Part shown: positions 43,519 to 52,392 of the stretch, in pieces
How positions within the stretch are numbered: the stretch's first letter is position 1
Layout of the letters: every line of letters starts with the position of its first letter
NCBI GenBank assembly: GCA_002238505.1
Contig: MPMM01000003.1
Location: forward strand, 1 to 64,000
Length of the DNA stretch: 64,000 bases
Source of the DNA: SAR202 cluster bacterium bin22
GTDB taxonomy: Bacteria; Chloroflexota; Dehalococcoidia; Lucifugimonadales; UBA3495
Direction: 5' to 3'
The notes under the pieces: generated by a model
Database searches by the model: none
What the model was told of the DNA's origin: nothing
Seen by the model: only the letters and a program-made list of their open reading frames with translations
Made by a program: the position numbers and the translations under genes

Positions 43519-43932
43519 CTAGAGATTCATGGCATCGAGGCCCACCCGTGAAAGATCCTCGTCGGCTTGGCCGCTGGGGTAGCCCCCCACACCTATTCCG
43601 CCCAGGATGACGCCGTCCTTCATAATCACGAGGCCACCCTGGCCGTGGGTGAGGTTGGGGTCGCCCAGTTCGCTGATGCTGCGGCCCTGGCCGTGGAGCC
43701 TCTCCGCGTGGGCCCCGGTGTTGAGACCCATGATGGCGGCGGTGTAGGCCTTCCGCAGTGCGTGGCGGCGGCTGAACATGCGCAGGTTGTCCATCTTTGC
43801 GTATGCTTCCAGGTTGCCGGTGGAGTCAACTATGGCCATGGCCACCGGCGCATCCGGAGTTTCCTGGGCCTTGGTCATCATGGCCTGCATTGCGGCCTGA
43901 ATCTGTTCCAGTTTCAATGTTGGTTCCGCCAT
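43519..43932 (-). CDS. GlcG/HbpS-family heme-degrading or heme-binding protein
   Basis: 137 residues. Family features are APVAMAIVDSTGNLEAYAKM, SRRHALRKAYTAAIMGLNTG and GLVIMKDGVILGGIGVGGYP followed by QADEDL. These are small alpha/beta proteins found in glycolate and haem-response loci. Some bind haem or cobalamin. AGGAGG precedes the ATG. Cotranscription with the downstream aldolase is not possible, since that gene lies upstream on the same strand after a 109-base gap. Confidence 0.87.
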   Translation of the reverse strand: MAEPTLKLEQIQAAMQAMMTKAQETPDAPVAMAIVDSTGNLEAYAKMDNLRMFSRRHALRKAYTAAIMGLNTGAHAERLHGQGRSISELGDPNLTHGQGGLVIMKDGVILGGIGVGGYPSGQADEDLSRVGLDAMNL

Positions 43933-44041
43933 TTCCTATCCTCCTGTTTTCTCTTGGACATCGAAGAGGTACGAAGGGCCACGAATGAGTTGCCTGGCAG
44001 TGGAGATTATTCGTGCCCAGGGTGCATCATTGGCAAGCGAC

Positions 44042-44818
44042 TTAAGAGGTTTGCAAGGCCTCGTCAACGCGCTTTCGAAAGTCTTCGGCAGCCAGGCGCA
44101 TGAGGCCCTGGGAAGACACGGTGACGAAATTGGCGCCAAGTTTGATGAATTCGGCCACGCCTGCGGCGTCCCCGGGGTTGTTGCCGCCTACACCGACGTT
44201 TTTGCCGCCGGCCCGCACCCTGGGAATAACTTCCCCCATAACGCGGCGAACTTCAGAAACTGGCGGAAAACCCATGCTCTGGCCCAGGTCGGACGCTGCA
44301 ACGTGCAAGACGTCCGCCCCTGGCACGGCCAGGATCTGGTCCAGGTTGCTTACGGCTTCTACTTCCTCCACCATCGGAATTACCAGAAGCTGGGAATTGA
44401 CCCAACTGGTGGATTCGTCCCTGGTCACGCCGACACCATAGTCATGGGCTCGACCGCCGCCCATGCCCCGATGTCCCTCGGGATAGTAGCGGGCAGCCCG
44501 GGCCACGCCAGCGGCCTGCTCTCCACTGTTTACGTGAGGTACGATAATGCCCTGCAGCCCCCGGTCCAGGAAACGCAGGATGGTGGACTCTTCCTTGTTT
44601 GGAATGCGGGCGATGGGTGTAATGCCGAATGTCTCGGCGGCCCGTACCATATGCTCCACCTGGTCCAGGTTCATGGGGCCGTGTTCGCAGTCGATCATTA
44701 CGAAGTCATAGCCCACGGCGCCAAAAATCTCCACCAGGTCGGGGGAGTAACGGGTGATGATTGCCCCGAAGACTACGTCGCCGGCGGCCAGCTTGGCCTT
44801 GGTTGTATTGGTTTGCAT
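44042..44818 (-). CDS. HpcH/HpaI-family class II aldolase
   Basis: 258 residues. The metal and catalytic site is FVMIDCEHGPMNLDQVEHMV with catalytic His46. GLQGIIVPHVNSGEQAAGVA, RYYPEGHRGMGGGRAHDYGV and ADVLHVAASDLGQSMGFP carry the remaining metal ligands and phosphate or carboxylate contacts. It retro-aldol cleaves 4-hydroxy-2-oxo acids to pyruvate plus an aldehyde. GGGAGG precedes the ATG. Confidence 0.9.
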   Translation of the reverse strand: MQTNTTKAKLAAGDVVFGAIITRYSPDLVEIFGAVGYDFVMIDCEHGPMNLDQVEHMVRAAETFGITPIARIPNKEESTILRFLDRGLQGIIVPHVNSGEQAAGVARAARYYPEGHRGMGGGRAHDYGVGVTRDESTSWVNSQLLVIPMVEEVEAVSNLDQILAVPGADVLHVAASDLGQSMGFPPVSEVRRVMGEVIPRVRAGGKNVGVGGNNPGDAAGVAEFIKLGANFVTVSSQGLMRLAAEDFRKRVDEALQTS

Positions 44819-44979
44819 CGATTGGCCTCCCTGTGGGTTGGGTAGCTTGGGCGATTATATGGCTGACTTGGAATGCTGGCAATGGCAGTTGAAGGGCAGG
44901 CACTACCACTGTAGGGACATTGTCGTGGCTCTCATTGGGGAATACCATTAGCAGACGCAATACGGAAGGGTGTGAGGAA

Positions 44980-45966
44980 ATGCGATACAGACCTTTGGGC
45001 AATACCGGGTTGAACGTCTCCGAAATCGGGTTCGGGTGCGGGAATGTGGGCGGGCTGATGATTCGCGGAGAGCATGGTGACCAGGTGAAAGCGGTGGCCC
45101 GGGCCATGGAACTTGGAATCAACTACTTCGATACCGCCTCGTCCTACGGAAACGGTCAATCGGAAACCAATCTGGGTCGGGTGCTCAAAGAACTGGGGGA
45201 GGACGTTTACGTCGGAACAAAGTTTCGGGTTACTACCCACGAAGCAGGGCATATAAAGGACGACGTGATTGCCTCAGTAGAGAACAGCTTGGACCGAATG
45301 CAGCGGGAGCAAGTTGATCTTATCCAGATGCATAACCACGTGGCGTCGGTGGCCGCAGGTGGGTCAGTATCCCCGGAAGAGGCTCTGGGGGAGGTGGTTG
45401 AAGCCCTGACGCAATTGAGGGAACAGGGAAAGGTCAGTTTCTGCGGTATGACTGCCGTGGGCGAGACCCCAGCCTTGCATCGGGTTATTGGATCGGGAGC
45501 GCTAAACACAATTCAGTCAGTTTACAATTTGGTAAACCCCAGTGCAGGGAATGCCGTTCCTTCCGGTTTCGACATGCCCGACTACAAGGACCAAATTGGA
45601 ATGGCGGCAGACCATGGTATGGGAGCGCTGGTTATAAGGGTGCTGGCGGCCGGCGCGCTGAGTGGGGAGGCAGCGCGACATCCGGTGGCTGTCCCGTCTG
45701 TAGCCCCCATTGGCTCGGGGCGAGATTACAACCAGGACCGGGAGCGTGCAGAGGGTTTCCGTTTCCTGGTCAACGAAGGCCATGCCGGCAGCCTTGTAGA
45801 GGCGTCGCTGCGGTTTGCCCTGAGTAACAGCGGAGTGAGTAGCGTCCTTGTGGGCTATTCCAGCCTGGAACACCTGCAACAGGCCGTGGACTATGCAGCC
45901 CTGGGGCCGCTGACGACCGAGGCTCTGGAGAGATTGCCGGAAGTCTGGGCCGGTTTTACCGGTTAA
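44980..45966 (+). CDS. aldo/keto reductase
   Basis: 328 residues from ATG 44980; GTGAGGAA lies just before it. The complete tetrad is Asp51 (YFDTASSYG), Tyr56, Lys81 (VGTKFR) and His118 (IQMHNH). RPLGNTGLNVSEIGFGCGNV is the family start, and VSSVLVGYSSLEHLQQAVDY binds NADPH. First gene of a plus-strand run with DUF1989, FIST, a binding protein and SDR; the next start is 46 bases after its stop. Confidence 0.9.
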   Translation: MRYRPLGNTGLNVSEIGFGCGNVGGLMIRGEHGDQVKAVARAMELGINYFDTASSYGNGQSETNLGRVLKELGEDVYVGTKFRVTTHEAGHIKDDVIASVENSLDRMQREQVDLIQMHNHVASVAAGGSVSPEEALGEVVEALTQLREQGKVSFCGMTAVGETPALHRVIGSGALNTIQSVYNLVNPSAGNAVPSGFDMPDYKDQIGMAADHGMGALVIRVLAAGALSGEAARHPVAVPSVAPIGSGRDYNQDRERAEGFRFLVNEGHAGSLVEASLRFALSNSGVSSVLVGYSSLEHLQQAVDYAALGPLTTEALERLPEVWAGFTG

Positions 45967-46012
45967 GGGCGAATTTCTACGGTCCAGAGACTTGCCGCGT
46001 GGAGGTGATGTT

Positions 46013-46615
46013 ATGACCGCAGTTTCTACCATAGCAATTCCCGCTCGAAAGGGCAAAGCGGCTTTCCTGCCAGCAGGCAAGTCGTTGAAAGTAATCAATA
46101 CCCATGGGCAGCAAGTGGTGGATACCTGGGCCTTCAGTCGGGCCGACCTGACGGAGTTCATGTCGATGGAACACTCGCGCACTTCTCTAGGCCGGACGAT
46201 GCCTTCGCTAGGGCAAGCGATGGTCTCCAACCGGAGGCGGCCTGTTCTTACGCTGGTTGAAGATACGTCAGGAGGAGTTCACGATACCCTGCTGGCAGCT
46301 TGCGATCGGTATCGTTATGAGCTTCTGGGCTGTTCCGAATACCACGACAATTGCACCGACAACCTGGCGACGGCGCTGGCCGCACTAGGCTTGGCAGCGC
46401 CCGAAACACCCAGCCCATGGAACCTGTTTATGAACATTCCGGTCTCCCCGGACGGCAGTATTGGCTTTGAACCGCCTGTCTCGAAACCGGGCGACTACGT
46501 GATATTGAGGGCCGAGATGGACTGTGTGATTGCGTTCTCTGCTTGCCCTCAAGATATTGTGCCGATAAACGGGGTGGACTGTGTTCCGACAGAGGCGCAT
46601 TTCCAGATATCGTGA
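46013..46615 (+). CDS. DUF1989 (urea carboxylase-associated family) protein
   Basis: 200 residues from ATG 46013, with GGAGGTGATG upstream. Family landmarks are STIAIPARKGKAAFLPAGKS, QVVDTWAFSRADLTEFMSME, ELLGCSEYHDNCTDNLATAL, NLFMNIPVSPDGSIGFEPP and DCVIAFSACPQDIVPING. The Cys and His in GCSEYHDNC suggest a metal site. Relatives accompany urea amidolyase or guanidine/allophanate genes, none of which is here. Exact activity not established from the sequence. Confidence 0.87.
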   Translation: MTAVSTIAIPARKGKAAFLPAGKSLKVINTHGQQVVDTWAFSRADLTEFMSMEHSRTSLGRTMPSLGQAMVSNRRRPVLTLVEDTSGGVHDTLLAACDRYRYELLGCSEYHDNCTDNLATALAALGLAAPETPSPWNLFMNIPVSPDGSIGFEPPVSKPGDYVILRAEMDCVIAFSACPQDIVPINGVDCVPTEAHFQIS

Positions 46616-46793
46616 CTCGAGATCGGCTAGTTGTAGTATTCTGGAGTTTTTTGCAACTCCTGATTCCCGGTATTTCGCTAATCAGATTTATCCGCAGCTG
46701 GCTTGTGGTCCAGTCGATTCATGTTAATGCCTGCCCCTTCCGGGCTACCCGGCCTGATATACTGGGTTAGCCAATAAGGGGTCGTTCAGATCC

Positions 46794-46809
46794 CATTTGT
46801 ACACAAATG
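46794..46809. promoter_or_regulatory. palindromic operator-like site before FIST gene
   Basis: CATTTGT-AC-ACAAATG, perfect seven-base arms, directly in front of the GAGGTG ribosome site of the FIST gene. TATACT at 46757-46762 could be its -10 box, which would place the palindrome in the leader. Confidence 0.45.
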
Positions 46810-46819
46810 AGGTGCAGGC

Positions 46820-48016
46820 ATGAAGTGGGCCTCCGCAATATCCGAGCATACTTCCCTGGAGACAGCAATCGACGAATGTGTCGCAAGCCTTCGGGAGCAA
46901 CTAGGTGACCTTCAGGTGGACCTAGCCGTGGTCTTCGCCTCTTCCCATCACCACCAGAACTATGAAGCGGTGCCCCAGCTTGTAGAGCAGGGCTTGCCCA
47001 ATGAAAATGGAGCCCCCCTGGTACTCGGGTGCTCAGGCGGGGGAATAATCGGAAACGGGCAGGAAGTGGAACAAAGCCCAGCTTTTTCCATAACGGCCGC
47101 TTCCCTTCCCGACGTAACGGTAAGGCCATTCCACCTGGCCAGCGATGCCCTGCCTGACCTGGACGCCGGCCCCACTTCCTGGGAAGACCTGCTTGGAGTG
47201 AGTCCTTCCGAAGCACCGCAATTTGTGCTCCTGGCTGACCCCTTTTCCTTCCCGGTGCAGAACCTGATCCTGGGTATGGACTTTGCTTTTAGTGGATCTG
47301 CCAAAATCGGCGGCCTAGCCAGCGGAGCGCAGCAGCAGGGAGGCAATGCCCTGTTCCTGGGAAACCGCGTTCATCGGTCTGGCGCCGTAGGGGTGGCGCT
47401 CCACGGCAACATAACCATTGACACGGTAGTTGCCCAGGGCTGCCGTCCCATTGGTCAGCCGATGCGTATCACCCAGAGCCGGCGCAATCTGCTGGAGTCC
47501 CTGGACGGCGAGACTCCTTTGAACGTCCTTCGGGGGCTGTATCCTACCCTCACTGAGAGAGACCAGGGATTAATGCAGCACTCCCTGTTCCTGGGCGTGG
47601 TAATGGACGAGTTTATTGACGAGCCCCAACAGGGAGACTTTCTCATCCGCAACGTAATGGGCATGGATGACCGCAGCGGTTCCCTGGCTATCGGTGAAAT
47701 GCTTAAGGAAGGCCAGCTGGTCCAATTCCACCTCAGGGACGCCGATACCTCTGCGCAGGATTTGGCCGCTGTCCTGGAGCGCTATGCCGGCGACAACCGG
47801 GAAAACGAGGTACACGGAGCACTGCTCTTTTCGTGCCTTGGGCGGGGACAATACCTTTACGGACGTCCCAACCACGATACGGAACTCTTCCGGGACAAGA
47901 TAGGCTCAGTGCCGCTGGGAGGGTTCTTCTGCAACGGGGAAATCGGGCCGGTCAGCGGCACCACTTTCCTGCACGGGTACACCAGCTCCTTTGGCATTTT
48001 CCGTCCCAGGATGTAG
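46820..48016 (+). CDS. FIST N/C domain sensory protein
   Basis: 398 residues. FIST_N runs from about 20 to 200 (VDLAVVFASSHHHQNYEAVP, LVLGCSGGGIIGNGQEVEQS, SAKIGGLASGAQ). FIST_C runs from about 215 to 385 (GDFLIRNVMGMDDRSGSLAI, GALLFSCLGRGQYLYGRPNH, VPLGGFFCNGEIGPVSGTTF, LHGYTSSFGIF). FIST is an input domain thought to sense small ligands such as amino acids. Here no output domain is fused. Terminates 41 bases before a binding-protein gene on the same strand. Confidence 0.92.
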   Translation: MKWASAISEHTSLETAIDECVASLREQLGDLQVDLAVVFASSHHHQNYEAVPQLVEQGLPNENGAPLVLGCSGGGIIGNGQEVEQSPAFSITAASLPDVTVRPFHLASDALPDLDAGPTSWEDLLGVSPSEAPQFVLLADPFSFPVQNLILGMDFAFSGSAKIGGLASGAQQQGGNALFLGNRVHRSGAVGVALHGNITIDTVVAQGCRPIGQPMRITQSRRNLLESLDGETPLNVLRGLYPTLTERDQGLMQHSLFLGVVMDEFIDEPQQGDFLIRNVMGMDDRSGSLAIGEMLKEGQLVQFHLRDADTSAQDLAAVLERYAGDNRENEVHGALLFSCLGRGQYLYGRPNHDTELFRDKIGSVPLGGFFCNGEIGPVSGTTFLHGYTSSFGIFRPRM

Positions 48017-48057
48017 CGAATTCAGCTTACTGTCGGGGTTTACGCTAAACCGGGGCT

Positions 48058-49227
48058 ATGACTGTTATAAAGGTGGGAATACCGGTCTCGCTGACCGGCC
48101 AGTTCCAAACCCAGGGCCGACAAGCTCTGGTCGGCCTTCAAGCCTGGGCAGACGGGGTAAACCGAACCAGTGGCCTAGAGATTGGCACTCGTCGTTACGA
48201 GATAGAGGTCATTCATTACGACGATTCCAGCCTGGCTGACGGCGCCGCAACGGCTGCAAATAGGCTAATCCACGAAGACCAGATAGATCTGCTTTTTGGC
48301 CCCTATTCCAGTGGCTTGGCCGGGGCAGTTTCCGAAGTTGCGGCCGGGGCAGGAATGGTCCTTTGGAACCAGGGTGGCGCCGCTGATATTATCTGCCAGC
48401 CAGGGCGGTGGGTGGTCGGCATTTTGACAGGGGCCCGGGAATACCTGGCTGGTCTGCCAGAACTGGTCAAAGTGGCTCATCCATCTGCCGCTTCCCTTTG
48501 TGTACTCAGGTGCGCCGACGGGGCGTTTCCCAGACTGGTCAGCGAGGGGCTTGAGCGTTCAGCCCAGGACCGGGGTTTCCGCAGAGTGCGCTACCTGGAG
48601 TTTCCTTCTACGCAGAATGATTTCAGCGAGCTGATATCCGAGGCGCTGGCTGCAAAGCCTGACTTGTTACTGGTTGTTGGGCGGATACGTCATGACATTG
48701 CTATTGCCCAAGTGCTGGCTTCCCAGCCAGATATCGAGCGCCGACCAAGCGTGACTGCAGTGGTTGCCACTCCCATAGAACGGTTTCGGAGGGAGATGGG
48801 AGAAAATGTCGAAGGCTTCGTGGGGCCCAGCCAGTGGGAGCCATCCAGGGATGACGCCGTTTTTCTTCCTCCGGCTGATTTCTATGGTCCAACACCAGCG
48901 CAAGTCCTGTCTGAGCTGAACCTGGCCCGGGGTGCCGCAGGAGTTCCAGTTGACTACCCTATGGCGCAGTCCTTCGCTGCGGGGCTGATAGCCCAGAGGT
49001 GCCTGAAAGAGGCCGGGAGTCTCGATCAAGGATTGCTCTGGAGGGCAGCAGGAAAGCTGGACTTTCACACCTTTTTCGGCAGGTTCAAAATCAATCCCGA
49101 GTCAGGGCAGCAGATTGGCCGCTCCGTGAATCTGGTCCAGTGGCAGCGGGGCAAGAAGGTGGTTATCTGGCCTCCGGAACAGGCACAGGGTAAGCTGGAG
49201 ATACATCAGCAGTCGCCAGGAGAATGA
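48058..49227 (+). CDS. periplasmic-type substrate-binding protein without signal peptide (AmiC/LivJ-like)
   Basis: 389 residues of the type I periplasmic-binding fold. KVGIPVSLTGQFQTQGRQAL, YDDSSLADGAATAANRLIHE, LLFGPYSSGLAGAVSEVAAG and VGPSQWEPSRD match Leu/Ile/Val or amide-binding proteins. The mature domain begins at residue 3; there is no signal peptide or lipobox and no nearby ABC transporter. AmiC-like cytoplasmic sensors have this form. The Shine-Dalgarno is weak (CGGGGCT). The stop is five bases from the SDR start, so the two are coupled. Confidence 0.85.
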   Translation: MTVIKVGIPVSLTGQFQTQGRQALVGLQAWADGVNRTSGLEIGTRRYEIEVIHYDDSSLADGAATAANRLIHEDQIDLLFGPYSSGLAGAVSEVAAGAGMVLWNQGGAADIICQPGRWVVGILTGAREYLAGLPELVKVAHPSAASLCVLRCADGAFPRLVSEGLERSAQDRGFRRVRYLEFPSTQNDFSELISEALAAKPDLLLVVGRIRHDIAIAQVLASQPDIERRPSVTAVVATPIERFRREMGENVEGFVGPSQWEPSRDDAVFLPPADFYGPTPAQVLSELNLARGAAGVPVDYPMAQSFAAGLIAQRCLKEAGSLDQGLLWRAAGKLDFHTFFGRFKINPESGQQIGRSVNLVQWQRGKKVVIWPPEQAQGKLEIHQQSPGE

Positions 49228-49231
49228 TGAT

Positions 49232-50062
49232 ATGCGGTTGAAGGACAGGGTTGCCCTGGTTACCGGCGCAGGTCGGGGGATAGGACAGGCCATAGCCCTG
49301 GCGTACGCCAATGAAGGGGCAAAGCTTGCGCTGGCGGCGCGGAGCCTGGACCAACTGGGCGATACGGCCGAGCAGGCTGCAGCGCTGGGAGTTGAAGCAC
49401 ATGTCATAAGTGTTGACGTGACCAGCCAGACTGGGGTGGAAGCGATGTCTGCCAAGACTCTGGAGAGGTTTGGCCGGATTGATATTCTGGTGAACAACGC
49501 AGGCATAGTGGGACCCATTGGTGCACTGGAGGAGAACGATGTGGAGTCCTGGGTTCGGACAATACAGGTCAATTTGGTGGGCACGTACCTGTGTTGCCGT
49601 TCGGTGATTCCCATAATGGCGGAGGGTGGAGGCGGACGAATTATTAACCTTTCCGGATCGGGGTCAACTTCTGCACCATATCACCTGTCAGCCTATGGTT
49701 CCTCCAAGGCAGCCATTATTCGGCTGACTGAAATCCTCTCCCTTGAACTGGCGGACAAGAACATACAGGTCAATGCCTTGGGTCCCGGCTCCATCCACAC
49801 ACGGATGTGGGAAGAGATTACGGACGGGGCGCAGGCCTCCGGGGACACTGACCTGTATGAATTTGGTCTTCAGGTTACCGGCGGAGGCGGGACATCCATA
49901 GAGCGGGCTGCCGAGTTGGCGGTGTGGCTGGCCAGCGACGACTCCGACGGGCTTAGTGGACGCCTCATTCACGCCGTGGCCGATGACTTTCCGAGCCTGG
50001 CGCCCCGAATTCCGGAGATAATGGCTTCCGATCTCTATACCCTTCGCAGGGACGAACCTTAA
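49232..50062 (+). CDS. SDR-family oxidoreductase
   Basis: 276 residues, classical short-chain dehydrogenase. The nucleotide motif is TGAGRGIGQA at 11-20, the NNAG strand is 88-91, and a Ser lies in NLSGSGSTS. Catalytic Tyr155 and Lys159 are in SAYGSSKAA. PGSIHTRMW follows. It oxidises or reduces an alcohol/ketone with NAD(P). CCAGGAGAA precedes the ATG. Last gene of the plus-strand run. Confidence 0.92.
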   Translation: MRLKDRVALVTGAGRGIGQAIALAYANEGAKLALAARSLDQLGDTAEQAAALGVEAHVISVDVTSQTGVEAMSAKTLERFGRIDILVNNAGIVGPIGALEENDVESWVRTIQVNLVGTYLCCRSVIPIMAEGGGGRIINLSGSGSTSAPYHLSAYGSSKAAIIRLTEILSLELADKNIQVNALGPGSIHTRMWEEITDGAQASGDTDLYEFGLQVTGGGGTSIERAAELAVWLASDDSDGLSGRLIHAVADDFPSLAPRIPEIMASDLYTLRRDEP

Positions 50063-50105
50063 ACGCAGCCAACAACCGGGTATAGTCTGAAGGGAACCGA
50101 AGGTC

Positions 50106-51257
50106 TTATTTCACTTCTGCCACTTCTACCGAATTGATCGGCGGCAGGTTCTCAATCATCAGCTCCCAGTGGTCGCCTTCGTCACGGCTGTAGTATATCT
50201 GGCCGTTAACAGTGCCTACGTATATCCCTACCGGATCCAGCGTGTCGGTAGCCATTGCCTCACGAAGGACGTGGAGGTAAGCGTGTTCCTGGGGCAGGCC
50301 GCTGGTCAGGGGCTCCCATACTTGTCCTCCCGTGCGGCTGCGGAAAACCCGGAATTTGCCTCCCGAAGCGTACCGGATACCGCCCCCCACGTCAGTTCCC
50401 AGTGCTTCATCCTCGGGCAGAACGAAAAGGGTGTGCGGGTCGCTATGGTGGAGTCCGAGGACGAACCCGAAGCGGGAAGGCAGCCCCTCGGTGATGTCGG
50501 CCCACTGGTCGCCGTAGTCGATGGTGCGGTACACACCGCAATGGTTCTGCTGGTATAACAGTCCGGCAGTGGTCGGATGGGTGAGCAATTTGTGAGGACA
50601 CTGTCCCCACTCCGGCAAAGGGTCTCCGGGGTTGAAGTCGGCGCGGACGCCCGTGTTGGCAGGCTGCCAGGTCTCGCCGCCGTCATTGGTGCGAAAAACT
50701 CCGGCTGCGGATATTCCCACCCACATGCGTTCAGCTTGTTGAGGGTCCAGGGCAATGCTGTGGAGGCAGAGTCCGCCGAAGCCTGGCATCCATTCTGAGC
50801 GGGTAGGATGCTTCCCCAGCCCGTGCACTTCGTGCCAGGTTTCCCCACCGTCAGCGGACTTAAACAGCGCTGCCGGCTGGACGCCAGCGAATCGAACGTC
50901 CGGTTCGGAGTCCCGGCCCGGTTCTAAGTGCCAGACATTGCTTACTGTGGGGCCGTCGTGCTCAGCATACTCGGGCTTGTCGCGAAAGCGGGGTTGTTCC
51001 GATGACTGCGCCCAGGTTTTTCCGAAGTCGTCAGTAAACTCAATCTGAGGGCCGAACCACATGCTGTTGCTTGCGGCGAATATCCTGCTGCTGCCGCGCG
51101 GGTCATAGGTCAGGTGATAAATGTCGGTGCCGGGACTGTAAGGGCCCGAAACCTGCCATCGCTGGCGCGAAGGGTCGCCGGTCAGAATGAACCCGCCCTT
51201 GCGGGTACCCACCAGCACCAACAAGCTACCCGAACGTGCGGGGGCTGCCCCTGTCAT
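50106..51257 (-). CDS. BNR/Asp-box repeat beta-propeller protein
   Basis: 383 residues. At least five Asp-box turns are visible: SADGGETWHE, TNDGGETWQP, TIDYGDQWAD, SRTGGQVWEP and SRDEGDHWEL. The start LLVLVGTRKGGFILTGDPSR is common in this uncharacterised family, often labelled exo-alpha-sialidase or glycosyl hydrolase. There is no signal peptide and no obvious sialidase Arg triad, so the enzymatic label should be treated with caution. GAGGAG precedes the ATG. Confidence 0.85.
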   Translation of the reverse strand: MTGAAPARSGSLLVLVGTRKGGFILTGDPSRQRWQVSGPYSPGTDIYHLTYDPRGSSRIFAASNSMWFGPQIEFTDDFGKTWAQSSEQPRFRDKPEYAEHDGPTVSNVWHLEPGRDSEPDVRFAGVQPAALFKSADGGETWHEVHGLGKHPTRSEWMPGFGGLCLHSIALDPQQAERMWVGISAAGVFRTNDGGETWQPANTGVRADFNPGDPLPEWGQCPHKLLTHPTTAGLLYQQNHCGVYRTIDYGDQWADITEGLPSRFGFVLGLHHSDPHTLFVLPEDEALGTDVGGGIRYASGGKFRVFRSRTGGQVWEPLTSGLPQEHAYLHVLREAMATDTLDPVGIYVGTVNGQIYYSRDEGDHWELMIENLPPINSVEVAEVK

Positions 51258-51307
51258 ACTTCTTTCTCCTCAGTTTCGGGTCGTCTGAAAGGCAGCTATC
51301 TTAACAT

Positions 51308-52273
51308 TCAGGGAGTGAGAATTACCTTGCCGTGAGTGCCCCGGCTTGACAGATGTTGATGGGCCTGGGCGGCATCTGCCATGGGCAGGACCCGGTCCAC
51401 AACCAGCCGAAGCCTGCCGTCAGCCAGCATGGGAAAGATTTCGGCCATGGCGGCGGTGTGGTCCAGCCTTCCTGCAGGAGAGCGTCCCATGCTGAAGCCG
51501 ATGACGGTACGATTGGCAGCGAAGATGTCACCGCCGGCCAGGCTGGCGGCAGTACCGGAAGCGTTGCCGTAGGAAATCAGCTTGCCGTAAGAGGCCACGC
51601 ATCGGACGCTTTTCTCTAATACCTGTCCGCCGACGCACTCCAGCACCAGTTCCACGCCATTGCCGCCGGTCATCTGGCGGACCTCTTCCTCAAAGTCCTG
51701 GGCCACGTAGTTGATAGTCTCATCAGCGCCCAGGGAGCGGGCAAGGTCCAGCTTTTCGGTGGATGAGGCGGTGGTGATTACACGGGCGCCGAAGGCCTTG
51801 GCCAACTGAATTGCGACAGTGCCCACACCGGAAGCTCCGGCCTGGATCAAGACCGTGTCGCCGGGCTGGACTTGACCCCGAGTCTTGAGCAGGTGGTATG
51901 CCGTAAGAAAAACGATGGGCATGCCGCCGGCGTGAACAGGGTCCACAGTTTCTGGGTAGGGGAAAACGTAACTGGCGTTTACGGACACATACTCGGCGTT
52001 TCCCTGGGGGCCCATGCCCATTACCCTTTGGCCAACAGTCAGGCCGGTTACTCCCTCTCCGATCTCGGTGATGGTGCCAGCGGCTTCCAGTCCCAGGGTG
52101 GACGGCAGGTCAGGCCCCGGGTAGTTGCCCTGTCTGCGCATGATGTCCGCATAGTTCACACCCGAAGAATCCACCTTGATTATCACCTGGCCAGGACGGA
52201 TGGACGGTTCAGGTACCTCCGCCCACTGGAGAACATCCAGGTCGCCAAACTCTTCGATTCGTACAGCTTTCAT
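51308..52273 (-). CDS. zinc-free quinone oxidoreductase (MDR superfamily)
   Basis: 321 residues from ATG 52273, with GGGAG upstream; the longer frame to 52333 lacks features. MKAVRIEEFGDLDVLQWAEV and SGVNYADIMRRQGNYPGPDL are the NADPH:quinone reductase start. The nucleotide site is VLIQAGASGVGTVAIQLAKA. Zinc ligands of alcohol dehydrogenases are absent. It reduces quinones or enones with NADPH. Confidence 0.9.
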   Translation of the reverse strand: MKAVRIEEFGDLDVLQWAEVPEPSIRPGQVIIKVDSSGVNYADIMRRQGNYPGPDLPSTLGLEAAGTITEIGEGVTGLTVGQRVMGMGPQGNAEYVSVNASYVFPYPETVDPVHAGGMPIVFLTAYHLLKTRGQVQPGDTVLIQAGASGVGTVAIQLAKAFGARVITTASSTEKLDLARSLGADETINYVAQDFEEEVRQMTGGNGVELVLECVGGQVLEKSVRCVASYGKLISYGNASGTAASLAGGDIFAANRTVIGFSMGRSPAGRLDHTAAMAEIFPMLADGRLRLVVDRVLPMADAAQAHQHLSSRGTHGKVILTP

Positions 52274-52392
52274 AGTTTCTCCCGTTGAATCATGGATGGC
52301 CAGGGTTGTCGAGATGGACTGACTGCCGGTCAAGGGGCTTATGGAGACTTAACCCGTTTCCTGTCTGTGCAGCTCATTCACTATGGGAGACA

